Assembly: GCA_947623945.1 (NCBI GenBank)
Contig: CANQHU010000003.1
Location: 1-64,000, forward strand
Source: an uncultured Clostridia bacterium
Lineage (GTDB): Bacteria > Bacillota > Clostridia > TANB77 > CAG-508
DNA: 64,000 nucleotides
Reading direction: 5' to 3'
Both the position numbers and the translations under genes were made by a program. Positions 22,601-36,000 of the stretch are shown piece by piece. The notes under the pieces are model-generated. The model was not told where the DNA came from, ran no database searches, and saw nothing but the letters and a program-made list of their open reading frames with translations. Position 1 is the stretch's first letter; every line of letters begins with the position of its first letter.

Positions 22601-25600
22601 CTATTTTATTAACACTTGTTGGGGTTTTTCCTTGATTTGTAACAATTATATTGTATTCTATTTCTACTACTGTACCATCAATTTCTTTTCCTGGAATTTC
22701 AACTTTGGCTAATTTAGCATTTTCATATGCATATTGTTTAGCTGAATTTTTTGTGTTTACAGTAACTTTAGATATGTATTTATCTAATTTTATATCCGCT
22801 TCTTGATTTTTTAGTAAGCCTATGTCCATATTATTTATTGAAGATTTTAAGTTTGTAATGCTAATAATTCCAACTTCTATATTGTATCCATTTAGGGTAA
22901 TTTCTTTTGAAATTGCATCTGAATTCACACTGGCATCTACACCATTTTTTTGATATTGTGTTAATGCATATGTTTTTGTATCGTATTGAAATATAACTAC
23001 ATAATTTCCTGTTTCTAATTCAGTAAATTTATATTTTCCGTCTTTATCTGTTTTAGTTTCTTTTTCTATTTTTACTGAATTTTTAGTATTTACTAGCATA
23101 ACATTGATGTTGTTTAATTTTTCTTCTTGGTTTTGTCTTTGTCCATCTACATTTTCATCAAGCCATGCAATTCCTTCAATACTATAAGTTGATTTTTCTG
23201 GAGCTTCCGGGTTACTTGGTTCTACTGGATCTGTTGGTTCAGTTGGATCACTTGGTTCTACTGGATTTGTTGGATCAGTTGGATCTGTTGGTTCTGTTGG
23301 TTCAGTTGGATCTGTTTGGGATGGTTCCAGTGGTTTTGGGTTACTTGGATCATCTGGATCTTCTTCAGGTACAATTGGACTAAATGGTTCATCTGGATCT
23401 AATGGGTCGACTACTCCAGGTTTATTATTTGGATCATCTATGCTAGGCTTTGTTGGTTCTTCTTTATATGGTAAGATTACATGTTTTACTATGTTAGAAG
23501 TTTTTGATTGTATTTTTTCACCTGTTACTGTTGCACTATTTTGTATTTCTGTTCTTTCTTCAATTGGATTTACAATAGCTTTTACTTTTATTGTAATACT
23601 TTTTCCATATGGTATTAAAAAATTCAAGTTGACATCTGCTATTCTATTTCCTTGTTCATCTTTTCTAACACCTATATTTCCGTGTAACTGGTTCTACTTC
23701 TTCAAATTCTCCTGTTTTAATAATTCCACCTTCATCAGTTCCGTGTTACTTTTTCTTTCCAGTTATTGTATGTAATACTAACTGGAGCAAGTTGTTCTGG
23801 TAAGAAATCTGTTACATTTATATTCATAGAATTATAGGCAGGGGCATCTGCATTTGTTCTTCCTATATTTTCAATTGTAATTTCATAATTAACTTCTTCT
23901 TCATAATGTACTTCTTCTCCTTCGTTTTCAGATTCCATAGTTATTTTTACATCTTCTTGACTAAAGAATATAATGTTTTCATTGGCATGATAAGTTACAC
24001 CATCTACTTCAACACTTGCTGTAGTCATTAATTGTTCTTCAGATGATATTTTTCCATTTTGTGCTAATTTTGCACGATTCATTTCTCCCAATACAATATA
24101 TTGCTCATTTGTTTTACTTTTTATTTTTATTATGTTGTTTTCTTGTATTGTTGCAATTTCTTCTGGTTGTATTTTTTTAGCATTTATAATAAAATATTGT
24201 AATTCGTATTCTTCTGGTACTTTTAATGTGACTTCTACTTCTTTATTTTCTGCATTTTCTATTGTATACATATAGTACCATTGATCTCTAGTTTCACCAA
24301 CAAATGATTTTAAGAAAATACTTGCTTGTGCTGGTTTTATTACATTTTTTATTTCAAATATTGAAGCCTCTGTTTCTCCTATAAAAACATTTATATGAGA
24401 AGTAATTTCTTTTTGCTGTTGATTGTTCTCTAATTCATTTGCTCTTACTTCATAAAATTTATTTACTGTTTCTCCTGGTTTTAAGGTTCCTACTTCTATT
24501 TCTTTTGTCTTTACATTTTCATCAAAATGATATTCATATTTTCCAACAGAAACGCTATGTTCTGCATATAGTTCTCCATAGGTAGTTCCTTCTGGCACGT
24601 TTCCTACTATTTTTACGTTTTCCATCTGATTTTCTGTTGTATTTGTTATTTGCACATTATATTTTATATATTCTTTTTCATATATAGTGTCACCATTTGA
24701 AATGTTTGCATCACCTTTCATTGGTGCAACTTGTACTTCTAATCCTTCTATAGATGTGTTTATTGGTTCTATATTTTTATATACAATGCTTTCTGGCACT
24801 TGTTCTTCAATATAATTTTCAAGTTTTATATTTTTTTCTATATTACCTTCTTCTGCGTTTCCATCTACACTATAGTGATTTGTATATGCTAGGTTAATAT
24901 TAGTATTTTCTGTTTCTATATCTTTTTTCAAAATTACTGTAGCTGATATTTTTATGTCAGTTAATAAATCTAGATTGTTTTCATAGTATTGTGTTTGAGT
25001 TCCTTCTAAATTAATTTTTATTTTTGACATTCCATATTGATTTTGCTCAACATATGGCTCTTGTAGTTTTAACCCATTTTCAGCAAAAATAGAATAATTT
25101 CGTATTATAATTTTTTCTACTTGATTTGGAAGATTAATTTCAAATGATGGATCTTTGAACATGTTGTTTTTTACCGTACTTGCATCTAAATAAATATCAA
25201 ATGTAACATCATTTTGTTCTTCATTTGTCCAGTTTTCATTATCTATTTTTAAGTCTACTGTAGTTTGTGAGTCTTTAATGTCTATTATGTTTTCTTTTTG
25301 AATTTCATTAAATTGATTTGTTGTTTTTATTTTTATATCTTTTTGATATGGTAATGTATTTTTTATTTCTTTTATGTGTTCAATGTTTAGTATTCCTTCA
25401 TTTTTTACTTCACTTGTTTTTATTATGATATTTTCTGGTTCATTTTCGTAATTTATTGTTATGCTTCCATCTTCTTCAAATTGAGTATTAGAATCAATTG
25501 TAAATATTACATTATTTGAATTATCTGTAATTTCAATAATTGCATTTTCGCCTAAAAGTTTTTGTATTTCTTGTTTATACATTTTTGTGCTTTTATAAAT

Positions 25601-26384
25601 AAGATTTTTTTCTGATTTTTCTATTGTATTGCTTTCTGATATTTGTATGTTTTTTATTGCTTCTTTTTTGCTTACACCGAATTTTTTCTAATTCTTTATA
25701 TTGTGTATTATATTGTGTTCCGTTTATGCTATTTGATTTTATATATCCGTTGTAAATTTCATCTGTTGTAAATTCAAGAGATGTTAATTCTCCTATGTTT
25801 TCTGCTACTTTTACTTCTAATAAATTTTCTTTTGTATTTATATTATTGTCATTAGAAAATGTTTTTGCATTTGCAAATATTTTTAAACTAATTTGCCTTT
25901 CTGTTGGTTCTTCAATATAAGTGTCATAATAGCCGATAACTATATATTCGTCTTTATCGTTTATATTTATTAGTCTGTCTTTATTATCATTATTTGCTTT
26001 TATTATTAGATTTCCGGTAGTTGAATTATATTCACATTTATCTTCTAGATTAAATGTTTTTCCATTTGTTAATTTAGTGCTTTTTATTATTGTTTTTACT
26101 GCATAGGGATATTTTCCATCAATTTGATCAAATTTGATGGATATTTCACTTTCTTTAATAGGATAAATGTTTTCTTTTCCTTCTATTCCTATGTTTATAG
26201 CATATTGCACTAATGTTCCTTTGTCTTCTTCAGATAAATTGTAGTTAATGTACTTTTCTAATTTGTTTTCAATACTAATTGTTGGAGTTTCTTTCTCTTT
26301 TACCCCAAAACTAATAAATGGTATCATAAGTATTGCTATTATTAAAATTGTTTCAATTACTTTGAATGTCTTTGTTTTTATCAT
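16668..26384 (-). CDS. Giant surface protein B, 3237 residues, three +1 CGG shifts
   Basis: Same architecture as protein A: signal anchor (FKVIETILIIAILMIPFISF), DUF11-like region, a long Pro linker of (T/E/D)P repeats, SdrD-B domain (IAWLDENVDGQRQ), membrane segment (VFTYISVGMIIILIAIAISLLIF), a second hydrophobic segment ending near GVNNIDA, six or so CnaB-like repeats (FKIRSSKGYVVAHDSNGP type), SdrD-B (GYAWEDLSW) and a C-terminus with canonical LPPTG, a membrane helix and KKYVLKK. It is the only one of the four whose sorting motif is a textbook LPXTG. Shift sites follow residues 235, 880 and 900; the last two are only 61 bases apart. Start ATG 26384 has GGAGG seven bases upstream. Confidence 0.88.
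23679..23682 (-). other. +1 shift site in gene B: ACA C GGA
   Basis: In-frame CGG. Restored VEPVT-GNIGVRKDEQG leads into the following DUF11 strand. Confidence 0.85.
23740..23743 (-). other. +1 shift site in gene B: ACA C GGA
   Basis: In-frame CGG 61 bases before the next one. Restored NNWKEKVT-GTDEGGIIK continues the conserved YNNW motif seen in A, C and D. The 20-codon segment between the two sites is open only in the shifted frame. Confidence 0.85.
25676..25679 (-). other. +1 shift site in gene B: ATT C GGT
   Basis: The only site followed by T, giving GGT. Restored LEKI-GVSKKEAI aligns with IEQI-MISKKEAQ in A and D, so here glycine replaces Met. Confidence 0.82.
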
Positions 26385-26419
26385 TTGCCATCCTCCAAAT
26401 ATTTAAATTATATATATTT

Positions 26420-26448
26420 ACTATATAATTTTTCGCTTTTATTGTAAA
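26420..26448 (-). promoter_or_regulatory. Promoter of gene B
   Basis: TTTACA (26448-26443), 17-base spacer, TATAGT (26425-26420). The 306-base gap to gene C holds only this promoter, the box upstream of it and the gene C terminator. Confidence 0.75.
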
Positions 26449-26535
26449 TATCTGCTTTTGCTAAATTTTTTTGGTGTTTTCTTTACTTTTAGGGATTTTC
26501 ATATTTCTTATTTCCTGCTCTTTTTTTACGTTTTT

Positions 26536-26552
26536 TTTACATTTTCGTAATA
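26536..26552 (-). promoter_or_regulatory. Degenerate WalR-like box upstream of gene B
   Basis: TATTAC-GAAAA-TGTAAA: second half-site perfect, first has one mismatch to TGTWAH. It occupies the same place relative to the promoter as the perfect boxes of A, C and D. Confidence 0.4.
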
Positions 26553-26625
26553 TTTGTCATATTTTTTACGCTATTATTGGTGCAGTATTTGTGTACGTAG
26601 TATTTGAGCGTTTTTTTACAAAAAA

Positions 26626-26660
26626 AAATGAAAGCAGACTTTTTTTGTCTACTTTCATTT
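26626..26660 (-). terminator. Terminator of gene C
   Basis: AAATGAAAGTAGAC and GTCTGCTTTCATTT around an A-loop, followed by nine T on the minus strand. A smaller hairpin (TGCCTTCAT/ATGAAGCA) precedes it at about 26663-26683. The same pair occurs at gene D. Confidence 0.85.
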
Positions 26661-29470
26661 TACTGCTTCATAGAAATGAAGGCATTTATTTTATTTTTTT
26701 AATACGAATTTCTTAATTAAGATTATTCCTGCTGTTACCATTGCTAGTGTACTAACTGATAGTAGTATTATTGGCATATAGTTTAAGTTTTCTCCCGTTG
26801 GTGGAACTACTGTTACATCTTCTGAGCTATCGTCATCGTATTCTGATTGTGTTGTTTTTGGTATATGGTTTCCTGGTGTTGTTTCTATTGTTGAGCCTCC
26901 TGATTTTTTAATTTTGATAATTTCTGCACTATTTCCTATATTTACATCTTCACTTGCTAAGTTTGCTAGTAATCTTGATGTAGTTAATGGAATTTCTGCT
27001 GCTTTGTTAGCATTTGGTATTGGTTTTAATTTTATTGATAGTTTGTCTTTTACTATTAAGACTTGATCTATACTATCTAATAATTCTTGCATTTCTTTTG
27101 TATTATCTAATAAGCCTTCTTCGATTAATTTTTGTTTTAGTTCTGAGCCTTGTATTATTTCTCCAAATTCGCTTACTTCTTCTTCTATGCTAACATTATT
27201 GTCTAAGTAGTCTATTACATTTTGTGCTTCTAAAGTTACCATATCTTTCTCGTTTTCTCCATGTCCTTTTCCATAACGATAGAATTCTTCGTTTGTATAG
27301 TCTAACTCACTTATGTTTTCAACTTTTAAGCCATATTGTATTTTTAATTGTGCTCCTTCTATTAATTCACTGTCTATTTCCATTTTTAACTGTGCATTTG
27401 TTCCATTTGATTGTGGAAGAAATACTGTATTGTTTACTGGTTGTTTTAGTTGTCCATTTTCCATTTCTGCATTAATGAAGTTATTTCCACTTGCTAAATT
27501 AATTTGTACATTTTTTAAGTCTTTGCTTAATTCTAGTGCTTGTCTTGCTCTTTCTACTATTCCAAAGTCTATGCTTCTTAAGTAGTTTTCTTTTCCTTCC
27601 TTCTTTTTAACGTAAATGCCATTCATGTCTAAGGTTCCATCTTCTTTAGTTTTATACTCATCTCTTGCATTACTTGGACTATTTTCGTATTCTATATTTA
27701 CTTTGAAGATTGGAGTGCTTGAATCCATTTTCTTAATTAGCTCTTGTTTTTGTCCGTTTTCTAATTCAATTTCTCCTTCGTAATTCTCTACAACTTGTTT
27801 ATTTTCATTTGTCATTATTGATGTTTGATTGTCTATTTCTTGTCTTTTCTTATAGTCGTCTAATGCATCTGATCTTCTTATTTCTGTATTTTTTGCTTTG
27901 TCCCACTCTACATTTGGATAATTTTGTTTAAATTCGTTTTTGTACCATTCTTCATTTTGTCCTTGGCTATTTCCTTTTGCGTTATAAGAATTTTCGTCTA
28001 CTATTGTTGCTTTATAGTCTTGTACTTTATATTCTTTGTCTCCCCAAGTGTATACTAAATCGTATTCTCCTGGGATAAATCCTCCTATTGTAAAGTTTCC
28101 GCTTTCGTCCGTTGTTGCTCTACCTTCTACCCAATCATTACCATTCCATACTTTTGCTATTTCTCCATTTGCATTTTTCATTGTTACTGCTACATTTTTT
28201 ATTCCTTTGTCTCCTGAGTTTGCATTATATACTCCATCTCCTTGACGTATTTGTCCTTCCATTATTTCGTTTGTATTTTTTCCTTCTACTTTGTCTTCAA
28301 ATACTGTTCCAGATACCTTTCTTTCTTCTTGTAATACTAATTTCATTCCTGGTGCTTTATCTGTATCATTTTCATATGTGTCTATATCTCCTGCTTTTGT
28401 ATTTTCTGGTTGTGAGTTTTTATCTATTGCTGCATATGTTGCTTTATTTTGGTCTTTGATTGAGTAAGATGTTATTTCAAATATATTGTCTAATTTTACT
28501 TCTTGTTTATCTCTTCCTAATATATCTATTATGTTTTGTGGATTTACTGTTAGCTGTACATAAATATATTTTTCTGATTGACTTGGTATTTCGAAGTTTT
28601 GCATTTTTATTCTTGCTTTTTGATATTGATTATTTCCTGATGCTTCTCCGTTTTGTGTTGTTAATTCGCTTCCTTCTTTTATGCTTCCATCGTCATTTAT
28701 TTCTGTTCCTGCTTTTAGACTTATATATTTACTATCATAGTAGTCTACTACTTCATTTACTACTGCAATTAGGTTCGAAATATTTTTTATACCCATTTTG
28801 TAGGTTACTGTTACTGATAATTTGTCATCTCCTTCATAGAATATGTCTGATGCATATAGTGCTCTTGTATATGACATTTTTCCGTAACTACTTTCTGTTC
28901 CGAATTTTACTGCTGGTGACATGTTGTATCCATTATTTTCATCTGCAAATAAGTCTCTATTGAATCTGTCTGCATATCTATAAACGTGGTTTTCTTTGTT
29001 TATATGAACTTTTACACTTTGTAAGTCTTTTATTACTGATAAGTCTACTTCTTCTCTTGCTTTTAGTCCTAAGTTGATGTTTTTAAATTCGTCTACATCT
29101 CTTTTTCTAACTTCTTCTGGTGTTAATATTTCACTTAAATATCCGCCGTATCCATTTATAGTGTTTGCTTTTATTCTGTATTGTTCATATACTCCTGTAA
29201 ACGGTGCTCTTGTTTCTTCGTCTCCACTATATCCATAACCAAATGATGCTTTGTCTCCATATACTAGTTTACTTTCATGGTTTGATGTCTCATATTCTAG
29301 AGCATATCTGTTTGATTTTTGGTATGTTATTGTTTCATAGCTATTATTGAATTCTGTTCTTAGATTGCCTTCTGATGCTTTATTTCCGTTTTCTACATCT
29401 CCATTTTCTGGGTTACTGCTTTCTTTATTGATTTTTACTTCTACATTTTCGTATCCCATTCCATTGTATT
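26626..29470. repeat. Near-identical tract shared by genes C and D (copy 1)
   Basis: About 2.85 kb, covering the terminator and the last roughly 930 codons of gene C, is essentially identical to 35966-38810 in gene D, a constant offset of 9340 bases. Similarity falls abruptly just inside about 29470. No CGG shift site lies in either copy. Confidence 0.9.
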
Positions 29471-32400
29471 CGAATTCTACATATAGCTCTGGTATGTCAT
29501 CAATTAGTATGTATGCAAATTCATATTCTCCGTTGTCATCTGTTTGTGCCACACCTTTACTCCATGTTTTGTCAATTGGATTGTATACATCTGCTATTTC
29601 TCCGTTGGCTTTTTTTAGTTCTACTGGTATTCCTTTTAATAGTTTGTCTTTTGTTCCTTCTTGATATAGACTATCTCTGTCATTTCCATCTTCTGTTTTG
29701 CTGTCTGATATGTCTTCCCATACATATCCTGAAATTTTCATGTATTTCTTTTTATTTTGGAATGTTAATTCATTTGCGTATCTATATGCTAATGGGTTTG
29801 ATGCTGTTGTATATTGTGATTTTAGTCTTGTTACTTCTACAATTGCTGTATTTCCTTTTCCTGTTTTAGTTCCTTCTTTCCATGTAATATAGTCATTGTC
29901 TAATTCGTATTCATAGTTTTCTCCTACAGAAATTTCTTCTACTTCGTATGTTCCTATCCATAAGTCATATACTCCTACATGTCCATTACTATCTGTTGTG
30001 AATATTGTTGCTTCATCTACTGTTCCTGTTTCTAGTTTTTCTATGTCTATATTACCTATTACTTCTTCTCCTTTTTTGTCATTTACTATTAAGTATCCTT
30101 CTGCATTTTTAATTCTAAAACTTACTCCTTCTATTGGTGAGTTACTGTCTGCATCTACTTTTTCTATTTCTAGGTTTCCTGTTTGTTTTGTGTTTATTGC
30201 TGTTCTTTGTGTTGTGTCTCCTTTTGTTACTTTAACATTGAATTTTCCTTCTGCTTTGTATCCATAGTGTGGATTTTCTATTTCTATTATTTGATAGTTT
30301 GCAATTAATACATCGTTTATTTCTATTTTTCCGTTGCTATCTGATACAAATGTTGTTCCACCTTCCATTGTTTCTGAGAATGTTTCGTCTGTAAGTGTGA
30401 TGCTTCCTTTTACTTCTTCTACTATTCTTTTATCTTCTCCTGTATGTGCAACTACATATCCTTTTGATGAAAGTAGTTTGAATTTTATTTCTGGTAATGG
30501 TTCTTGCGTGTCTGTGTCTACTTTTTCTACTTCTATTTTACCAACGTTTCTAGGGTTTCCTAGTCCTCTTACTTGAACTGTTCCACCTTTTACAATTGCA
30601 TTGTCTTTTGCCATTGTTGTATATCCATAATATGGATTAGAAATTTCTTGTATTCTATAAACTCCTCTTTTTAACCTGTTAAGAACAATTTCTCCATTTG
30701 AATCTGTCTTAAATGTTTGATCATATCCAAGTTCACTACATGTAATTCTAAATTCTACATCTTTTAATTTCTTTTCTGGATGATCTTCATCATATTTTCT
30801 AATTATTAATTTTCCTGGAATTTGTCTCCATGTTATAGAACGATTGCAATCTTTTCTTCTTGTTTCTACTATACGTCCATTTGCATCTGGATTTCCTGGT
30901 GATCCATCTCCAGGAATAACATATTGATCGTTTGATACAACTGGTTGTCCCCAAGTTCCATCATCTAATTGAATATCTGAACCAGTACAAGCATAATATG
31001 GATTACCATGCATAATTCCGTACTCTACTTTCTGAAAATTCTCTTTTTGCTGTTAATGTAACAGATGAAATTTCGTTTTCACAGCTACTTTGAGGAAGTC
31101 TTATATAAAATGTTTTATTTCCGACTACCTTGTAAGGTTATAGGTTGTCCATTTCTGTCACATGTTGCAAATCCATTAACAATATTACCATTACCATCAA
31201 GTATTTGTACAGCATAATTTTCTCTAGTTACATCTTTTGATGAATTAAAGCTAAATGGTCCTATAATAAATTCACTTGAACCAAATATTTCAGTTCCTAT
31301 ATCATCATCTGAACCATTCTTTGATAAAGTAAAATTAACTTGCTCTTGTAATTCCTCATCAGAGCAACTCCAATCTGTCCAGTCAATAGAAACATTCCAA
31401 TAAGTCCATAGGTAATGTGTTCCCTTACATTCATCTCCATCATGATTTCCACAATATCCGACCTTCACCATGTCTTCCACCATAGAACACACCATATATA
31501 CAAGGGCCTACAAATTTTGAATGTGTAAAGTAAGCTGAAGGGCCTGGATCACTCCAATATGCTTTTGCAACACTACTTTGTGCTAATACCATAGTAGCAA
31601 ACGTTACAAATACAAATGTTGTTTTAGCAATTTTATTTATATTAATTTTTCCGTTTTTTGTATAACACAATAGCAATTACAGTAAGAATAGCTAATACAG
31701 AAATTATTATTGATGTATATAAGATAACTCCTGTTTTTATAGAAATAATTAAGTCTATAGTAGCTGAATCATTTTTGTTATTCTCATCTGTCGTTTTTAT
31801 AACACTGTTTATATTTTGTATTTCTACTCTATTTTTTAAAGTTCCTGTAGAATTAGCTGTCATTTTTCTAGTTGCATTTAAAGTTAATTCTACTTTTTCT
31901 CCTACATTTATTCTTTTATTAGAAATACTTGTGTTTATAATTTGATTGTTTAAACCTTTAGCCCAATTATTGTTTGAGTTAGAAATCATGTTCAAACCAT
32001 CTGGTAAATAATCTATGACTTTACCTACAGTTCCTGCAACTTCTCCTACATTTGTTACAATTATTTTATATTCAATTACAACATTTGCTCCTTCTATTTC
32101 ATTTCCTTTTATTTCAAATTTAGGAAGGCTTTGATTGCTAAAGTCATATACTGTTGTTCCTTGTGTAGTTTTAACTGTGACTTTAGAAATATAATTATCA
32201 ACTTTAAAATCACAAAGTTTGTTTTCAATTAATCCTATGTCTATGTTACTAATTGATTTATTTAATTCTATTATATCTGTTACTCCAACATTTGTTTCTT
32301 TTCCATTTAAAGTAACTGTTTTTCCAATTGCATCTGAATTTACAGAATCATTTATATTCATTTTGCGATATTGTGATACTCTATATTTATCTGTATCGTA

Positions 32401-35400
32401 TTGGAATAATACTATGTATTTTCCTTTTTCTATATTTTTGAATTCATATTTACCATTATTATCAGTTTTTGTCATTGCTTTTTCTGTCGTTGCATTATTC
32501 ATATCTATTAGCATAACTGTTATTCCAGATAATAATTTTTCATTAGCAGCTCTTTCACCATCTTCGTTATTATCTAACCAAGCGACTCCACTTATATTAT
32601 TTTTGTCTTCTTTTGGTTCTGTTGGATTGTCTGGATTATTTGGATTACTTGGATTGTTTGGATCGCTTGGATTTTCAGGTGTATTTGGATTTTCAGATTC
32701 TTCTGGATTCCATGGATCTTCTGGTTCACCTGGTGTTTCCGGATCATTAGGTGTTTCGAATTGCTCTTGTGCTGAAAGTATAGTATGTGAAATTACATTT
32801 GTTGTTTTTGTATCTATTTTTTCTCCACTTACAACAGCACTATTTTCTATTTTTGTATCTTTATATAAATAATCTGCTATTGTTTTTACAGTTATTTTTA
32901 CTTTTTCACCTTTTGGTATTATTAGGCTTAAATCTATATTTGCTAGTCTATTGTTATTATCATCTGTATATATTGTAGAAATATCTTTAACAATTTCTTC
33001 TTTTTTTATTAATTCTGTAGGAGCATCTTCCTCTCCTGTTAATTCCCAGTTATTATAAATTATTTCCTTTGGTATAACTTCATTTGGTAGAAAATCACTT
33101 ACATTTATATTAATGTATGCTGGATCATCTCCAATCTTTACATTACTTCCGCCTATGTTTTCTATATTTATATCGTAATTTATTTCTTCTCCATTTTTAA
33201 CGTTTTCTCCTTCATTTTGTGAAGACATGCTAATATCAACATTTTCATAATTATAATTATATCTATTTTCATTTGACAAATATGTATGTTGACCAATTAT
33301 TTCTGTATAAGCAATTATTTCAGTATTAGCTTGATTTGAAGGTTTTTTCATTTCACTTGCATTTATATTTCCACGAAATGCATAATAACCATTTTTTTGT
33401 AATTTTGCCGTTAGGACATTGTCTTCAGAAATCTGTACATCTAAATCTCTTTTTTGTTCACTCATATTTGGAGGTAATATTTCATAATCACTATAAACTA
33501 ATTTGCCTTGTGTTGTATGGTCTTGGTTAGTACTTATATCTCCTTCAATTTGCTTTGATGAGTAAATAATTTCTTCTACTTTAAATCCTTGTGGTAAGTG
33601 TACTTTTGCATCTATTTCTCCTTTTTCATCTGAGTATAAATTTAAGTAATATTCCCATCTTCCATAATCAATTAATGTTCCCATAAATGCTTTTACTTCT
33701 GCTTTGTTTATTGTATTTGAAATTTCATATGTTTTTGCTAATGCTTCCCCAATATATACATTAATATTTGTAGAAATTTGTTTTGATTCTTGTTCTAAAT
33801 CGTCTACTTTTACTTCGTAAAATTTTGTTACAGTTTCTCCTGCTTTTATATTACCAATCTCTATATCTTTTTGTTTTAATTCTGTATTAAAATTATATTT
33901 ATATTCTCCAAGAAATTCATTACTTTCTGCATATAATTCTCCATAAGTTACCCCTTCTGGAATATTTGCTTCTATTTTTACATTTTGCATATCTTCTTCT
34001 GATGCATTTGTAACTTTAATATTGTATTTTATATATTCTCCTTCGTATACAATATCATTATTCTTTAATTCAGTGGTTGCTTTTGTTGGTGTTACTTCTA
34101 ATAGTAATCCATTTGCATTTTCTGCTACTATTTGTTGTGCTACATTATAAACTGTACTTAAGTTGTCGGTTTCTTCTTTATAGTTTTCTAATTTTACTTG
34201 GATTTCTTTGTTTCCAATTTCATTTGTATTATCTATAGTATATTGATTTGCATAAATAACATTTAATTTTTCTTCTGTTGTTTGCTCCATATCTTTATTT
34301 AAAATAATGGTTGCTGGTATTTTTATACTTGTGTGCAAATCTAAATCATTTTCATAATATTGTGTTCCGAGCACCTGTTAATTGTGCAACAATTACTTGT
34401 TTTCCGTCTTCATTAGTTTCTATATAAGGTGTTTGTAATTCTAATCCATTTGCATATATAATGTAGCTTTCTCCTAATATTACTTTTTCAACTTGATTTG
34501 GAAGTTCTATTCTAATATATGGATTTTTGAACATGTTATCATGCATATTGTTTGATTGTAATGTTATATCAAATGTCACTTCGTTTTGCCATCTATTACT
34601 CCAATCTACATTATCTAATTTGACATCTATTTTTGTTGTTGCATCTTTTATCTCATTTTTTAATTCATAAGTATTTTCTTCATTATTTATTTGGATTGCT
34701 GTTTTTGTAAATAATTCTTTTACAGTTGGTAATTTTCCTTTTATTTCTTTTTCATGTTTTAAATTGAAAATTCCTTCATTAATTATTTCACTTGTTTTTA
34801 TTGTAATTTCTTTTTGATCGTTTTTGTAGTTTATTGTGTAATTTCCTTGTTCATCAAATTTTGTGTCTTTATTAATGGTTTCAATTAGTTCCCCATTTTC
34901 ATCTAATACTTCAACAATTCCTTCTTCACCTAATAAATTTTCTATGTCTTCCTTTTGTATTTGTGTACTTTTATATACTAAATTGTTGTTGTTTACTAAT
35001 TGTGTTTCTTTTTCTAATAATGATGCATTTTCTTTAATTTCTAAATTAGTTTGTGCTTCTTTTTTACTTATTATTACCTGCTCTTTTTGCTCAAATGGTG
35101 TTGTATAATCTGTTCCATTAATAAAATTAGATTTAATGTAACCATTATAAACTTCTTGTGTTTCTCCATACACAGAAGTTAGTTCTCCTATATTTTCAGT
35201 TACATTATCACTAAATTGTTCTTCTTGAGTAATGTTTTTTTCTTCACTACTAGAAAAAATAGCTTTTGCTTTTACTCCTAAATCTAATTGCCTTTCTTCA
35301 TTTTCTTCAGTAAAGGTATCATAATTGCAAATAGCAATATAATTGCTTTCTATTTTTCCTTTTTGATCGTCTACAGAAATTACTAATGTACCAGTATCAG

Positions 35401-35728
35401 GGTCGTATTTACTTGTACTTTCAAAGTCATTTTCTGATATGACTTTTACGTCATTTGGGTATTTTCCATCAATTTGCCCTAAATTGACTGTTACCTCACT
35501 TCCCTTTACTGGTAGAATTTCTTCTCCGTATTCTACTTTTGTGCTTATTCCATATTGCACTAATGTTCCTTTGTCTTCTTCAGACAAATCATAGTTAATA
35601 TACTTTTCTAGTTCTTTAGATACTGTCATTGTTGTTGTATCTGTTCCAAAGCTGATCCATGGTAATAAAAGTATTATAGATACTAAAAAAGCATAGATAA
35701 TTAATAAAGTGTTTCTCTTTCTACTCAT
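26691..35728 (-). CDS. Giant surface protein C, 3010 residues, five +1 CGG shifts
   Basis: Same plan as A, B and D: signal anchor (TLLIIYAFLVSIILLLPWISF), DUF11-like N-half, linker with NPSDPNNPSNPNNP, SdrD-B (VAWLDNNEDGERA), membrane segment (ILYTSIIISVLAILTVIAIVL), second hydrophobic segment ending SSVAKA, CnaB-like repeats, SdrD-B (GYVWEDISDSKTEDGNDRD), and C-terminal VPPTGEN, membrane helix, KKFVLKK. Shift sites follow residues 453, 1358, 1422, 1534 and 1568, four of them packed into 630 bases around the junction of the two halves. Each junction aligns with proteins A and D once one C is skipped. The start is the ATG at 35728, with GGAGG eight bases upstream, not the upstream in-frame codon. 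Confidence 0.88.
31017..31020 (-). other. +1 shift site in gene C: GTA C GGA
   Basis: In-frame CGG. Restored SESRV-GIMHGNPYY aligns with TRTRV-EDFYGCPYY in protein D. Confidence 0.85.
31120..31123 (-). other. +1 shift site in gene C: AGT C GGA
   Basis: In-frame CGG. Restored QGS-GNKTFYIR aligns with SGS-GEKTFYIK in protein D; the glycine is conserved. The unshifted frame stops two codons later. Confidence 0.88.
31457..31460 (-). other. +1 shift site in gene C: GGT C GGA
   Basis: In-frame CGG. Restored GEG-GYCGNHDGDEC aligns with GNP-GYCADASGGAC in D and GHD-GWC in A; glycine conserved. Confidence 0.88.
31650..31653 (-). other. +1 shift site in gene C: AAA C GGA
   Basis: In-frame CGG in the basic stretch after the internal membrane segment. 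Restored YKK-GKININK aligns with HQK-RKINFKK in D, where the codon is AGA. Confidence 0.84.
34366..34369 (-). other. +1 shift site in gene C: GCT C GGA
   Basis: In-frame CGG. Restored LTGA-GTQYYEN aligns with LSGT-ETQYNEN in A and D. Confidence 0.85.
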
Positions 35729-35761
35729 ATTGCTAACCTCCAAATATTTTTTATTATTTTT

Positions 35762-35790
35762 ACTATACAATTTTTTGTTTTTATTGTAAA
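35762..35790 (-). promoter_or_regulatory. Promoter of gene C
   Basis: TTTACA (35790-35785), 17-base spacer, TATAGT (35767-35762), as in A, B and D. The 302-base gap to gene D's stop contains only this, the box below and the D terminator. Confidence 0.75.
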
Positions 35791-35877
35791 TAGCAATATT
35801 TTACTATTTTTTATTGTGCTTTTTTTCTTTTTAGGGAAGCTCATTATAGGCATTTTGTTCTTTTTTTTTAAGTTTTT

Positions 35878-35894
35878 TTTACAATTTTGTAACA
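35878..35894 (-). promoter_or_regulatory. WalR-like direct repeat upstream of gene C
   Basis: TGTTAC-AAAAT-TGTAAA, identical to the boxes upstream of A and D. Confidence 0.5.
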
Positions 35895-35965
35895 TTTGTC
35901 ATATTTCTCATACTGTTATTGATATGGTATTTGTATGCGTAACATTTGAGCATTTTTTAACAAAA

Positions 35966-36000
35966 AAATGAAAGCAGACTTTTTTCGTCTACTTTCATTT
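35966..36000 (-). terminator. Terminator of gene D
   Basis: AAATGAAAGTAGAC and GTCTGCTTTCATTT with a short loop and a T-run after it on the minus strand. Nearly the same sequence as the gene C terminator. Confidence 0.85.

Noticed and set aside
23160..23450. Short tandem repeats in the linker regions of B (also near 13260-13370 and 42610-42720) as CRISPR or VNTR loci
   Set aside because: They are in-frame codon repeats of the Pro/Thr/Asp/Asn linkers (NP, DP, TEP units) with no spacer-repeat structure. Length variation between strains is possible but nothing more is shown.
23679..34369. Separate short genes starting with Met just after the breaks inside B and C
   Set aside because: They have no ribosome sites, overlap the previous frame, and align as internal parts of the paralogs once the C is skipped.
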